This document shows positions 9,697 through 18,058 of a stretch of 64,000 nucleotides of DNA, in pieces (within the stretch, counting starts at the first letter, position 1; each line of letters starts with the position of its first letter). The stretch spans positions 3,038,001 through 3,102,000 of the forward strand of contig AP025685.1 in assembly GCA_022846635.1 (NCBI GenBank), given 5' to 3'. The position numbers were made by a program, and so were the translations under genes. The notes beneath the pieces were generated by a model that saw only the letters and a list, made by a program, of their open reading frames with translations, had not been told where the DNA came from and made no database searches. The stretch is from Salmonella enterica subsp. enterica serovar Choleraesuis (GTDB lineage: Bacteria; Pseudomonadota; Gammaproteobacteria; Enterobacterales; Enterobacteriaceae).

Positions 9697-9734
9697 TTGT
9701 ACCGGCTGACCAAATTGATTGGCTGCCGGTACAA
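9697..9734. repeat. Inverted repeat with nested stem
   Basis: TTGTACCGGC (9697-9706) pairs with GCCGGTACAA (9725-9734); inside it CCAA and TTGG can extend the fold around ATTGA. It could be a second dtpC terminator, an operator or a processed RNA structure. No function is assigned. Confidence 0.5.
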
Positions 9735-10071
9735 ATTGTAGGGAATACCCTGACAGATGGTTTCAGTTTGTCGGACAGACCGTTGGGAACAATAACTATA
9801 CGGCTATCGGATATTTCTATTCATAGCTGGTAGATAAGAAAAGAGCGACTACGCTTAAATTACCCATCGGAGGCATACTTGCCATTAGCGTTTATGTACC
9901 TGAATAAAATTATAAACATCTTAATCCATAGGAAAGATGTACCTTCTGGTGGAATAGGCATATTCCGGCTGCCTGGCCTGAGCCAGTTGTCAGCAACATA
10001 ACCGATACTTTTATTCCTGAGGCATAAAAGCATCAGAGTATTTTACATTCCAGTTAAAATTGGAGTCTAAA

Positions 10072-11232
10072 TTGTCATTATTTAATAAATCTACCCTTGC
10101 CCTTTTGGCGAGTGGTGTTGCGCTGTCTGCTATGGCTCTCCCGGCTCACGCCGATATCTCTATTCTCGATCAGAACGAATTCAACATTGGATTGCTGGAT
10201 CCACTGAGCCTTGGCGTTGGTGGTAGTATTCGTCCTGAATTTATCTGGCAGAACGGTAAAGAACCCGGCTACTACAAAAATGGTCACGATGGTGGTACCC
10301 GTTTACACGCCACCGCTAATTACCAGTTCAACAGCCACACCGCGCTGATTGGTTACTATGAAATCCAGGCTAACCTGTTTCATATCGTAGACTGGGATGA
10401 TCACTACGAGAAAGGCAGCAAACGCACCTTCCAGCGTCAACTGTATGCCGGTATCCAGGATGACCGTTACGGTACGCTGACCTGGGGTCACCAATACGGC
10501 GTGTACTACGATCTGGTTGGCGGCAAAAGTGATATGTGGGATAACGATGGTTACGCGAGCGCCAACTGGATTGGCTACGACGGTGACTACGATGGCGGTG
10601 AACGTCCGAAAAGCGCCCTGAAATATGCCAATACCTGGGGCAAATGGACTATCGAAGCCGACTGGCTGATGCCAGAAGATGATGCCGTTGCCGGTGATGA
10701 TGGCGATACTGGCGACCGTATGCTGCTTCGTCGTAACCACGGTGGTGCTATCGGTGCTCAGTATGCATTCCAGGATGACTTAACCCTCGGTGTGGCCTAT
10801 AACCAAAACCGCATGACGGTTAAAGACAGCACCCAGAGCCGCAAATACAACCAGCAATTCGTTGGTTCCGCGCTGACCTGGACTCCTGGTAACTGGTACC
10901 TGGTTACCACCGCGACCTACTACAAACACTACGTTCCTACCCATGGTAATCAGACTACCCGCCACTTCTTCGCTGGCGATGGTTACGGTCTGGAGGCCTT
11001 CGGTGGTTATACCTTCCACTTCGATAAGCCAATGATGTACTCCATCCAGCCATATCTGGCAACGGATACCCTGCGTCTTAAAGGCGGTGAGAACTATCAC
11101 GGTAACCGTACCTATATCGGTGTGAACTACAACTTTACCGAAAATACCTCCGTTGCTCTGGAACGTACTATCGCCAATACCAGCGATGACGTAGCAGATA
11201 CAACTTACATGACCTTCTATCTGAACTTCTAA
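10072..11232 (+). CDS. Outer-membrane porin (paralogue B)
   Basis: A 386-residue outer-membrane porin, the closest relative in this window of the porin at 233. TTG 10072 (MSLFNKSTLALL) is preferred over TTG 10060 because GGAG lies six bases before it and the N-terminus then matches porin A, which also uses TTG. The signal peptide ends in PAHA, giving the mature start DISILDQNEFN. Shared blocks include GGSIRPEFIW, EPGYYKNGHDGGTR, GGKSDMWDNDGYASANWIG and YDGGERPKSALKY. The last residue is Phe (YLNF). Codon use is more biased to frequent codons than in porin A, suggesting stronger expression. It is a monocistronic unit with its own terminator. Solute specificity is unknown. Confidence 0.9.
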   Translation: MSLFNKSTLALLASGVALSAMALPAHADISILDQNEFNIGLLDPLSLGVGGSIRPEFIWQNGKEPGYYKNGHDGGTRLHATANYQFNSHTALIGYYEIQANLFHIVDWDDHYEKGSKRTFQRQLYAGIQDDRYGTLTWGHQYGVYYDLVGGKSDMWDNDGYASANWIGYDGDYDGGERPKSALKYANTWGKWTIEADWLMPEDDAVAGDDGDTGDRMLLRRNHGGAIGAQYAFQDDLTLGVAYNQNRMTVKDSTQSRKYNQQFVGSALTWTPGNWYLVTTATYYKHYVPTHGNQTTRHFFAGDGYGLEAFGGYTFHFDKPMMYSIQPYLATDTLRLKGGENYHGNRTYIGVNYNFTENTSVALERTIANTSDDVADTTYMTFYLNF

Positions 11233-11243
11233 TTGATGGTCCT

Positions 11244-11276
11244 AAGCCGTGGCAGCAACCTGTTGCCACGGCTTTA
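11244..11276 (+). terminator. Porin B terminator
   Basis: AAGCCGTGGCA (11244-11254) pairs with TGCCACGGCTT (11264-11274), followed by a short T-rich tail, 11 bases after the porin stop. Confidence 0.85.
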
Positions 11277-12077
11277 ATTCCCCAGCCCTACTCTGCTCAT
11301 TGTTGCCCTAATAATCCCAAATACCCAACTGGCATGCGCATAGTGCTTGCACAGGAACCATGTACCGCTGCCCGATGCGGCAAGTCTTACAATCATCATG
11401 CTGATTAATTAAAAAATGGGTAATAGCACCAATATCTGTACTTAGTACTGGTCAGTACATCCTGTGTATGCTCGCCGACGGCTACTGAAAATATTATTTC
11501 ATTTATTCAATATGTTATGACGCTGTATTTGCACAGATCACACAACACACAGTTCAATGTGGGAATATTCGCGTTGTGGAAATAATATACGATTAACGGG
11601 ATGATGATGACTGTAGCATAGATAAATAAAACTAATGACCATGGCAATGTCATATTCGAATCACGTGCAAATTCTATTCACGTTTAAGTGACAAAATGAA
11701 TTAAGAATATTCAGCTTATAAAATATCTTTATGCAGCTGTTTTTTAACCAGAATAGGGAGTCCGTTAATCTTGTACGAAAACTCGTAACAGGAACCATTC
11801 CGATATTCTGGATATTTTTTTAGTGAAAAATATCTGTTATAGCGATCCAGGCCACATGGATTACGTTTGCGCAAACAACTGAATCGCTCCAGTCATTAAT
11901 TGCGCAAAAAATTCCACTGACAGATGCAATTATTATCGCTAGGATGGCTGATTAACATATACAACAAACACACAATGTTGCTGAATTGTAATAAACAACT
12001 GCACATTATTTGCGTTATTTCTTAATTACCCTGGTTTATTAATTAATAAAAATATACGCGGAAGTGATGAGAAAAAT
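11277..12077 (+). promoter_or_regulatory. Long regulatory gap upstream of aegA
   Basis: About 800 bases with no convincing ORF, unusually long for this window. The distal part is AT-rich. GTTTGCGCAAAC at 11865-11876 is a perfect 12-bp palindrome, and a second TTGCGCAA palindrome lies at 11900-11907; their centres are 33 bp apart, about three helical turns. These look like operator half-sites for a dimeric regulator. No good sigma-54 element was found: the nearest candidate has the wrong GG-GC spacing. Confidence 0.5.
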
Positions 12078-14060
12078 ATGAATAGCTTTGTTTTAGCCAA
12101 TGCCCAACATTGCATCGGCTGCCATGCCTGTGAGGTTGCCTGTGTTATGGCCCACAATGGCGAACAGCATGCTCTGACAACCGAAGAGTTTCTGCCACGA
12201 ATTCAGGTTATTAGCGATGGGCATCGGGCCAACGCTACTACCTGCCGCCACTGCGAAGATGCGCCGTGCGTTACCAGCTGCCCAACGAATGCCTTAATCC
12301 ATAGTGACGGCAGCGTGCAGCTGAAGGCCGAACTATGCATCGGCTGTAAATCCTGCGTTGTGGCCTGCCCATTCGGTTCTATCTCGGTGCAACGCTCACC
12401 GCAGTCCCTCGAGGGTGCCTGGGTTCCCGCTACCGCACATAAATGCGATCTGTGCCGAGAGCGTGAAGACGGTCCGGCCTGTGTAGGTAACTGTCCGACC
12501 GGCGCTTTGCGCCTGTTCACGCCAGAGAGCCTGACCTCTCTGCGTAAAGAGCGAATTAATCTTAGCGTTGGGCGAGAAACGCCGGGCGCTCAGCCACGGA
12601 TAGCACACGCTGCGCTGCCGGAAAAATGCCTGCGTCTGGAAAACGCCAGCCAGCGCCTCGACCCGGAAAAAATCGCCATTGAACGGCGGGTGCATAGCTT
12701 TGATGAAATCTACAAGACCTTCACCGCACAGCAATCATTGTCACAGGCTCAACGCTGCCTGGGATGCGGTAAGCATAGCCAGTGTGAATGGAGCTGCCCG
12801 CTGCACAATCATATTCCGCAGTGGATTGAGCTGGTCAAACAAGGCCGCATCATGGAAGCCGTGGAGCTATCGCATCAAACCAACCCATTGCCGGAAGTGA
12901 CCGGTCGGGTCTGCCCGCAGGATAGGCTGTGTGAAAGCCGCTGTACTATTAAAGATCGTGCGGGTTCAGTGAACATCGGCAATATTGAACGCTTTATTTC
13001 CGATACCGCATTCTCCAGCGGCTGGCGCCCGGATATGAGCCAGGTGAAACCTACTGACCATCGGGTGGCTATTGTCGGTGCTGGCCCGGCCGGGTTAGGC
13101 TGTGCCGATATACTGGCACGCAATGGCATCCAGGTTACGGTATTTGACCGTCACCCTGAAATTGGCGGTCTGCTCACCTTTGGTATCCCTTCCTTTAAGC
13201 TGGATAAGAAACTACTCACCCGCCGCCGGGAAATATTTAACGCGATGGGCGTACGTTTTGAACTGGAGTGCGAAGTAGGTAAGGACATCGAATTCGAAGC
13301 GCTAATGGCCGATTTTGATGCCGTGTTTGTGGGTGCCGGTACCTATCAGTCGATGGAAGCCGGGCTTGAAAACGAAACCGCACCGGGTGTCTATGAAGCG
13401 CTGCCTTTCCTGATCGCCAGCACGCGCAACGTAATGGAACTTCCGGACCTGCCAGACAGCCCGTGGGTGAATCTGGCCTCTCAGCGAGTGGTGGTTTTGG
13501 GTGGTGGCGATACCGCGATGGATTGTGTCCGCACATCTATTCGCCAGGGTGCAGCCGAAGTCACCTGCGCCTATCGTCGCGATGAAGCCAATATGCCAGG
13601 GTCAAAGAAAGAGGTTAAAAATGCTCGCGAAGAGGGCGTGAAGTTTGAATTTAACGTCCAGCCTCTGAAAATTGAGACCGATGAGTCCGGCAAGGTATGT
13701 GGAGTTCGAATGTTACGGACCCAAATGGGTGAGCCTGACGAGGCTGGGCGTCGTCGCCCTGTTCCGGTTCCTGACTCCGAGTTCGTGATGCCGGCTGACG
13801 CAGTAATTATCGCCTTTGGCTTTAATCCACATCCGATGCCATGGCTGGCGCGCCACGGAGTTACTTTTGATAGCCGTGGTCGTATCGAAGCCAATGTCCA
13901 TACGGCACTCCCCTATCAGACCCGTAATCCACGGATCTTTGCCGGTGGTGATGCAGTACGTGGCGCAGATCTTGTGGTCACCGCCATTGCCGAAGGCCGT
14001 CATGCCGCTGGCGCAATTTTGCAACTGCTGGCCCATGGTCAGCCTCGGCTTAGCGCCTGA
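12078..14060 (+). CDS. aegA: AegA, iron-sulfur/FAD oxidoreductase
   Basis: A 660-residue cytoplasmic redox protein. Residues 1-160 carry four cysteine clusters of a 4Fe-4S ferredoxin (CIGCHACEVAC, CRHCEDAPCVTSC, CIGCKSCVVAC, CDLCREREDGPAC). A further cysteine-rich domain at about 225-330 (RCLGCGKHSQCEWSC, GRVCPQDRLCESRC) leads into a glutamate-synthase small-subunit-like reductase with FAD motif GAGPAGLG and NADPH motif GGGDTAMD; the C-terminus has FAGGDAVRGADLV. E. coli AegA (659 aa) and its paralogue YgfT are reported to act in formate-dependent anaerobic uric acid degradation. AegA is chosen over YgfT by length and sequence resemblance. It is monocistronic with a long upstream region and a clear terminator. 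Confidence 0.9.
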   Translation: MNSFVLANAQHCIGCHACEVACVMAHNGEQHALTTEEFLPRIQVISDGHRANATTCRHCEDAPCVTSCPTNALIHSDGSVQLKAELCIGCKSCVVACPFGSISVQRSPQSLEGAWVPATAHKCDLCREREDGPACVGNCPTGALRLFTPESLTSLRKERINLSVGRETPGAQPRIAHAALPEKCLRLENASQRLDPEKIAIERRVHSFDEIYKTFTAQQSLSQAQRCLGCGKHSQCEWSCPLHNHIPQWIELVKQGRIMEAVELSHQTNPLPEVTGRVCPQDRLCESRCTIKDRAGSVNIGNIERFISDTAFSSGWRPDMSQVKPTDHRVAIVGAGPAGLGCADILARNGIQVTVFDRHPEIGGLLTFGIPSFKLDKKLLTRRREIFNAMGVRFELECEVGKDIEFEALMADFDAVFVGAGTYQSMEAGLENETAPGVYEALPFLIASTRNVMELPDLPDSPWVNLASQRVVVLGGGDTAMDCVRTSIRQGAAEVTCAYRRDEANMPGSKKEVKNAREEGVKFEFNVQPLKIETDESGKVCGVRMLRTQMGEPDEAGRRRPVPVPDSEFVMPADAVIIAFGFNPHPMPWLARHGVTFDSRGRIEANVHTALPYQTRNPRIFAGGDAVRGADLVVTAIAEGRHAAGAILQLLAHGQPRLSA

Positions 14061-14071
14061 TATAAACCGAC

Positions 14072-14099
14072 AAGCCACCGGCATTCCGGTGGCTTTTTC
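14072..14099 (+). terminator. aegA terminator
   Basis: Ten-base stem AAGCCACCGG/CCGGTGGCTT with a CATT loop and a T run, 11 bases after the aegA stop. Strong intrinsic terminator. Confidence 0.92.
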
Positions 14100-14453
14100 T
14101 GAAAGTATTGCCCTCTTCTGACCAGCCTTAACGCCTTGCCTGCCCGTTATTCGCCGATCTCCGCCCAATAACCACTGTTTCTTGCTAAAACCTGAGTAAC
14201 TAAATAAGCCTGACCTATCAATGAGATTGATTGCTAATGCAGGGGCAATTGATATTAAATCAGCAGAAGAAGCAGCGTTATAACTGCGAGTACGCCTGCC
14301 GGTATATGCAAATTTTTCCTGAGTAAAGCAGCCACACACCCGGTTATTTTTACTGGCAGCGATAAGTTTTTCAGTCACACGTTGAGCCTGTTTGCAGCAC
14401 GTCGTCATCCAATATCCTGGATACAACGCGTTTCCCGCCAGACTGGAGGTTCT
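14100..14453. other. Gene-free stretch after aegA
   Basis: About 350 bases in which I see no supported gene. A long minus-strand open frame here continues antisense through aegA and looks incidental. The end of the stretch carries the GGAGGT that serves the small ORF at 14454. Confidence 0.5.
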
Positions 14454-14579
14454 ATGAAATTCACAATATCTGGCCGTCATCTGGTTATCAGCATTGCCGG
14501 TCATTTGTTTTCCTATCCCAATACCGCAGAAGGCTACCGCAAAATGGCGGCCCGCTGGTGGATGTGGCGTTCGGCGTAA
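14454..14579 (+). CDS. Small ORF, unrecognised (41 aa)
   Basis: Forty-one codons starting at an ATG directly preceded by GGAGGT (14445-14450), the strongest Shine-Dalgarno match in this region, though the spacing of four bases is short. The peptide starts MKFTISGRHLVISIAG and ends in an arginine- and tryptophan-rich tail (ARWWMWRSA). The middle is mildly hydrophobic but too short for a confident membrane span. I do not recognise a family. It may be a genuine small protein or the remnant of a longer gene. An in-frame ATG at 14382 would give 65 residues but lacks a ribosome site. Confidence 0.35.
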   Translation: MKFTISGRHLVISIAGHLFSYPNTAEGYRKMAARWWMWRSA

Positions 14580-14755
14580 GCATCCGCTTTAACTTTTTTG
14601 CAGATTAAATAGCGTCTGCACGTAGATACCCATTTTCGTCGCTACACATCTTTCTCGCTTCGATGAAATGAAGCGGCATAAAAACTATTCGTGTGCTCCC
14701 GGAGAGCATTAATGATGCGTCTATACTCATACATATAATCGATGAGGAGCACATC

Positions 14756-14950
14756 ATGAGCGTCACTATTCAGGAGTCTATTGAGGCACTGCAACAGAAA
14801 CTGGCGCTGGTGGCTGAACGCCAGGTCGCATTGCGTCTGAATACCGCGACCGCCGGCACGCCACTCATCAGAGAGCTGGAGCTGGAATATCAACGCCTTG
14901 TTGAGCAAATAGCCTTGTTGCAACATGTACAGCAAAAAGAGTCGTTTTAA
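14756..14950 (+). CDS. Small coiled-coil protein, unrecognised (64 aa)
   Basis: A 64-residue soluble protein whose ATG follows GAGGAG by six bases. Almost the whole length is helix-forming with leucine heptads (IEALQQKLALVAERQVALRLN, then IRELELEYQRLVEQIALLQHV), predicting a short antiparallel or dimeric coiled coil. It carries no signal peptide and no cysteine. I do not assign a family. It lies about 200 bases upstream of the YbdG-like channel gene in the same direction, separated by a hairpin, so a shared transcript is possible but not shown. The quality of the ribosome site and the coherent coiled-coil pattern argue that it is real. Confidence 0.65.
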   Translation: MSVTIQESIEALQQKLALVAERQVALRLNTATAGTPLIRELELEYQRLVEQIALLQHVQQKESF

Positions 14951-14977
14951 ACGTAGTTCCCTCCGCTAAAGAAATGA

Positions 14978-15008
14978 CCTCAGACTGGGTTAAAAACCAG
15001 TTCTGAGG
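14978..15008 (+). terminator. Hairpin between small gene and channel gene
   Basis: CCTCAGACTGG pairs with CCAGTTCTGAGG with one bulged T, around an A-rich loop, 27 bases after the small-gene stop. The T tail is weak. Possible terminator. Confidence 0.5.
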
Positions 15009-15148
15009 CCGTTATTGCCCGATTAATCCTACTTATCAGTCACTTTCCCCATAAATAACGACAACGCGCCCCGTTGCGCCATTTTTTGGAAAAAAATACC
15101 GGTTATTCATAACTATAGTTATTGGTGTTTACATACAAGGAGAGCCAT

Positions 15149-16387
15149 ATGACACAGCTAACCGCCATGATTCACTGGGTTTATGGCAATCCGATTACTT
15201 TATCTTTGCTGGCAATTGCCGTGATGCTGGTTGCCGGTTTTATCTCTTATCTGGCCTGCATTTTTTGCATATCACGGTTTATACGTAAGTTTATTTTTCA
15301 CTCGCATGAAAAAAGCGCGCTGTTCGATAAAGATTTACGTATTTCAAGAAAGGTTTCTCAGCTGGTTCCGGTAGTCGTTGTGTATGCTTTATCACAGATG
15401 ATTCCAGGATTGCCCCCTCATCTGATAGAGCTGGTGCATACCGCCTGTGGCGTCGTGTTGGTATTCAATATTTCGATGCTGATAAACGTTATTTTGGATG
15501 CGTTTAACTCGGTTCACGCCCGCAAGCATGTTGACAGGCACCATTCAATCAAAGGCTATATCCAGATAGCCAAAATCATCGTTTCATCGCTGGCCGTTAT
15601 TCTGGCTATCGCGACACTGTCGGATAAATCCCCGCTGATAATCATCTCCAGCCTGGGGGCTGCGGCGGCAGTCCTGATGTTTATCTTCCAGCACACGCTG
15701 ATTTCATTGGTTGCTAATGTGCAGATATCGTCATCTGACGTAATCCGGCTGGGGGACTGGATAGAGATGCCGCAAAACAACATTAGCGGTGAAGTGACCG
15801 ATATAGCCCTGCACACAATTACTATCCAAAATTGGGACAATACCGTTTCAAGGATCCCGACGAAAAACTTCATCACCGAGCCTTACACTAACTGGCAACC
15901 CATGTTTGAGTCCGGTGGCCGCAGAATTAAACGCAGCCTGCTAATCGATCAGGACAGTATAAAATTTGCCGACAGTAAAATGGTCTCTGATATCAATACT
16001 CTATCTCGTACCCGCCATGTGCAGTTTTTTGAGTATCTCGACAGCCATCCCGATGAAAAACTGATTGAGCAAGGGGTGACTAATCTTGGGTTATTCCGCC
16101 GATTTTTAGTGAACTACCTGCGAGAGCGTGACGATATCCAGCATTATATGTACACCGTGGTACGCCAGTTAAGTCCTACGGCCGACGGACTGCCGGTAGA
16201 GGTCTATTGCTTTACCGCCGCAACCGGATGGGAGAGCTATGAAGAGACTCAGTCCGAAATTTTTGAGTATATGTATGCCATTGCCCGCTACTTCTCCCTG
16301 AAAATCTATCAGCGACCATCAGGCCAGGATATCAAAACGATGGCCGGGCGGCTGCCTTGCCAAAAGATGTCCGATGCCGAAACCTAG
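15149..16387 (+). CDS. ybdG: MscS-family mechanosensitive channel, YbdG-like
   Basis: A 412-residue inner-membrane protein of the MscS superfamily. Four or five N-terminal helices are followed by the pore-lining TM3 segment (IIISSLGAAAAVLMFIFQHTLISLVANVQI, about 173-202), then the beta domain with RLGDWIEMP, ITIQNWDNTVSRIPT and SGGRRIKRS, all matching E. coli YbdG (415 aa), a low-abundance miniconductance channel. ATG 15149 has AAGGAGAG upstream. Compared with YbdG, the N-terminal region diverges most. The gene sits next to argU. The window also encodes the large MscS homologue MscK. YbdG-like is confident; strict orthology is less certain because the neighbourhood differs. Confidence 0.83.
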   Translation: MTQLTAMIHWVYGNPITLSLLAIAVMLVAGFISYLACIFCISRFIRKFIFHSHEKSALFDKDLRISRKVSQLVPVVVVYALSQMIPGLPPHLIELVHTACGVVLVFNISMLINVILDAFNSVHARKHVDRHHSIKGYIQIAKIIVSSLAVILAIATLSDKSPLIIISSLGAAAAVLMFIFQHTLISLVANVQISSSDVIRLGDWIEMPQNNISGEVTDIALHTITIQNWDNTVSRIPTKNFITEPYTNWQPMFESGGRRIKRSLLIDQDSIKFADSKMVSDINTLSRTRHVQFFEYLDSHPDEKLIEQGVTNLGLFRRFLVNYLRERDDIQHYMYTVVRQLSPTADGLPVEVYCFTAATGWESYEETQSEIFEYMYAIARYFSLKIYQRPSGQDIKTMAGRLPCQKMSDAET

Positions 16388-16550
16388 CTCCAGGACATTA
16401 AGAGGGCGGAAACATACCGGTGGATTACTTATTGCTTATGGGTAAAAAACGTCGTTTATCTCAGCATCATCTATCAGTAAAGCATTGCACCAGATAAATC
16501 CACGGGTGTTTATCAGGAGCGGACAGGAAAGAATGCATGGATTTGACAGG
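16388..16550. other. Spacer between channel gene and argU
   Basis: No gene or convincing terminator seen in this short gap between converging units. Confidence 0.4.
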
Positions 16551-16627
<77 letters not shown>

Positions 16628-16822
16628 CCTGAAAAGGACCGCAACGAGACGTTGCGAAGTGCCGTGAATTATACGGTGCACCCCTCATGAGTCAATGGCT
16701 TTTCAATCACCTGGCGGACATTTATGCGAAACACGCAAACGTTAACTGACAGCCTCGCGCGCTTCTGACAAAATAGTAACCGTTCCCTTACATTTTCATT
16801 CACAGACGGAATGTTCTCTCTG

Positions 16823-17692
16823 ATGACAGCGACGATTATTGACGGTAAAACGATTGCGCAGCAGGTTAGAAGCGAAGTTGCGGACAAAGTACGGCAGCGA
16901 ACAGAAGCGGGTAAGCGTGCTCCTGGACTTGCCGTCGTGTTGGTAGGCAGTAACCCGGCATCGCAGATCTACGTCGCTAGTAAGCGTAAAGCCTGTGAGG
17001 AAGTAGGCTTTGTATCCCGGGCCTATGACCTGCCGGAAACCACCAGCGAAGCCGAGCTGCTAAATATTATTGATAGCCTCAACTCTGATGCCGAGATTGA
17101 TGGCATTTTAGTACAACTGCCTTTGCCAGCCGGTATTGATAACGTAAAAGTGCTGGAGCGCATTGCTCCCGATAAAGATGTAGATGGCTTCCATCCTTAT
17201 AACGTTGGTCGTCTGTGCCAGCGCGCTCCCCTGCTCCGCCCCTGCACGCCCCGCGGCATCGTCACACTGCTCGAGCGTTATAATATCGACACCTACGGAT
17301 TGAACGCAGTGGTGGTAGGCGCATCGAATATCGTTGGTCGCCCAATGAGCATGGAGCTGCTGCTGGCAGGCTGCACTACCACGGTAACTCACCGATTCAC
17401 CAAAAATTTGCGTCAGCACGTGGAGAATGCAGATTTACTGGTGGTTGCAGTCGGTAAACCCGGCTTCATTCCCGGCGAATGGATTAAACCAGGCGCCATA
17501 GTTATCGACGTAGGTATTAACCGTCTGGAGAGTGGAAAAGTAGTCGGTGATGTAGTTTTTGATGACGCGGCGGCTCGCGCGGCATACATTACCCCAGTGC
17601 CAGGCGGCGTGGGGCCGATGACGGTCGCCACCCTTATCCAAAACACGCTTCAGGCGTGTGAAGAATATCATGATGTTGAGGAAGTAAGATGA
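16823..17692 (+). CDS. folD: FolD, methylene-THF dehydrogenase/cyclohydrolase
   Basis: A 289-residue bifunctional enzyme that oxidises 5,10-methylene-THF with NADP+ and hydrolyses the methenyl product to 10-formyl-THF, feeding purine synthesis and initiator formylation. The substrate-site motif [14 protein letters not shown] includes the catalytic lysine, VQLPLP and [13 protein letters not shown] follow, then the Rossmann GASNIVGRP and the C-terminal [14 protein letters not shown] 16823 ([10 protein letters not shown]) is chosen by alignment with E. coli FolD; the upstream in-frame ATG 16811 would add four residues. It is followed with a four-base overlap by ybcJ. Confidence 0.97.
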   Translation: MTATIIDGKTIAQQVRSEVADKVRQRTEAGKRAPGLAVVLVGSNPASQIYVASKRKACEEVGFVSRAYDLPETTSEAELLNIIDSLNSDAEIDGILVQLPLPAGIDNVKVLERIAPDKDVDGFHPYNVGRLCQRAPLLRPCTPRGIVTLLERYNIDTYGLNAVVVGASNIVGRPMSMELLLAGCTTTVTHRFTKNLRQHVENADLLVVAVGKPGFIPGEWIKPGAIVIDVGINRLESGKVVGDVVFDDAAARAAYITPVPGGVGPMTVATLIQNTLQACEEYHDVEEVR

Positions 17693-17901
17693 GTACCTTT
17701 TCTTTAGGCAAACACCCATTTGTTGAGCTATGCGACCTGCTGAAACTCGAAGGCTGGAGTGAGAGCGGCGCCCAGGCCAAGCTGGTGATTGCCGCAGGTG
17801 AGGTGAGCGTAGATGGGGTTGTGGAAACCCGCAAGCGCTGCAAAATTGCCGCCGGTCAGACGGTGAGCTTTGCGGGACAGCAGGTTACCGTGGTTGCCTG
17901 A
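17689..17901 (+). CDS. ybcJ: YbcJ, S4-like RNA-binding protein
   Basis: A 70-residue protein with an S4-like alpha-L RNA-binding fold ([36 protein letters not shown], then ETRKRCKI). The E. coli protein is the same length and is thought to bind RNA; its target is not established. Its ATG overlaps the folD stop codon (ATGA), so translation is probably coupled. A strong terminator follows. Confidence 0.93.
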   Translation: MSTFSLGKHPFVELCDLLKLEGWSESGAQAKLVIAAGEVSVDGVVETRKRCKIAAGQTVSFAGQQVTVVA

Positions 17902-17938
17902 TGAGGCTGGCGTCAATCGCCGTTAAAGATACCTGCGC

Positions 17939-17967
17939 AACGCCCGGACTAAACCGGGCGTTTTCAT
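17939..17967 (+). terminator. folD-ybcJ terminator
   Basis: AACGCCCGG (17939-17947) pairs with CCGGGCGTT (17954-17962), followed by TTCATTT. Classic intrinsic terminator. Confidence 0.92.
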
Positions 17968-18058
17968 TTAAATAAATAGCCGATATCTAAAGCATCGCCC
18001 GATGAGTTCCTGCACCAACCTTTGTGCATAAAATGCATCTAATAAAGATCCCTGACTT

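Larger units (their letters stand above)
9635..10071. promoter_or_regulatory. dtpC-porin B intergenic region with inverted repeats
   Basis: A 437-base gap without a gene. It carries two perfect inverted repeats (described separately) and a smaller one, GGAATA/TATTCC, at 9951-9966. The porin B promoter must be here; no CRP-like palindrome is apparent. GGAG at 10062-10065 lies six bases before TTG 10072. Confidence 0.5.

Noticed and set aside
11840..11880. Possible sigma-54 promoter upstream of aegA (TGG...TTTGC)
   Set aside because: The GG-GC spacing is one base short of the required 10-bp spacing, so it is unlikely to work.
13713..14504. 263-codon minus-strand frame over the end of aegA
   Set aside because: Antisense to conserved aegA sequence and its terminator; low-complexity, no domain, no ribosome site.
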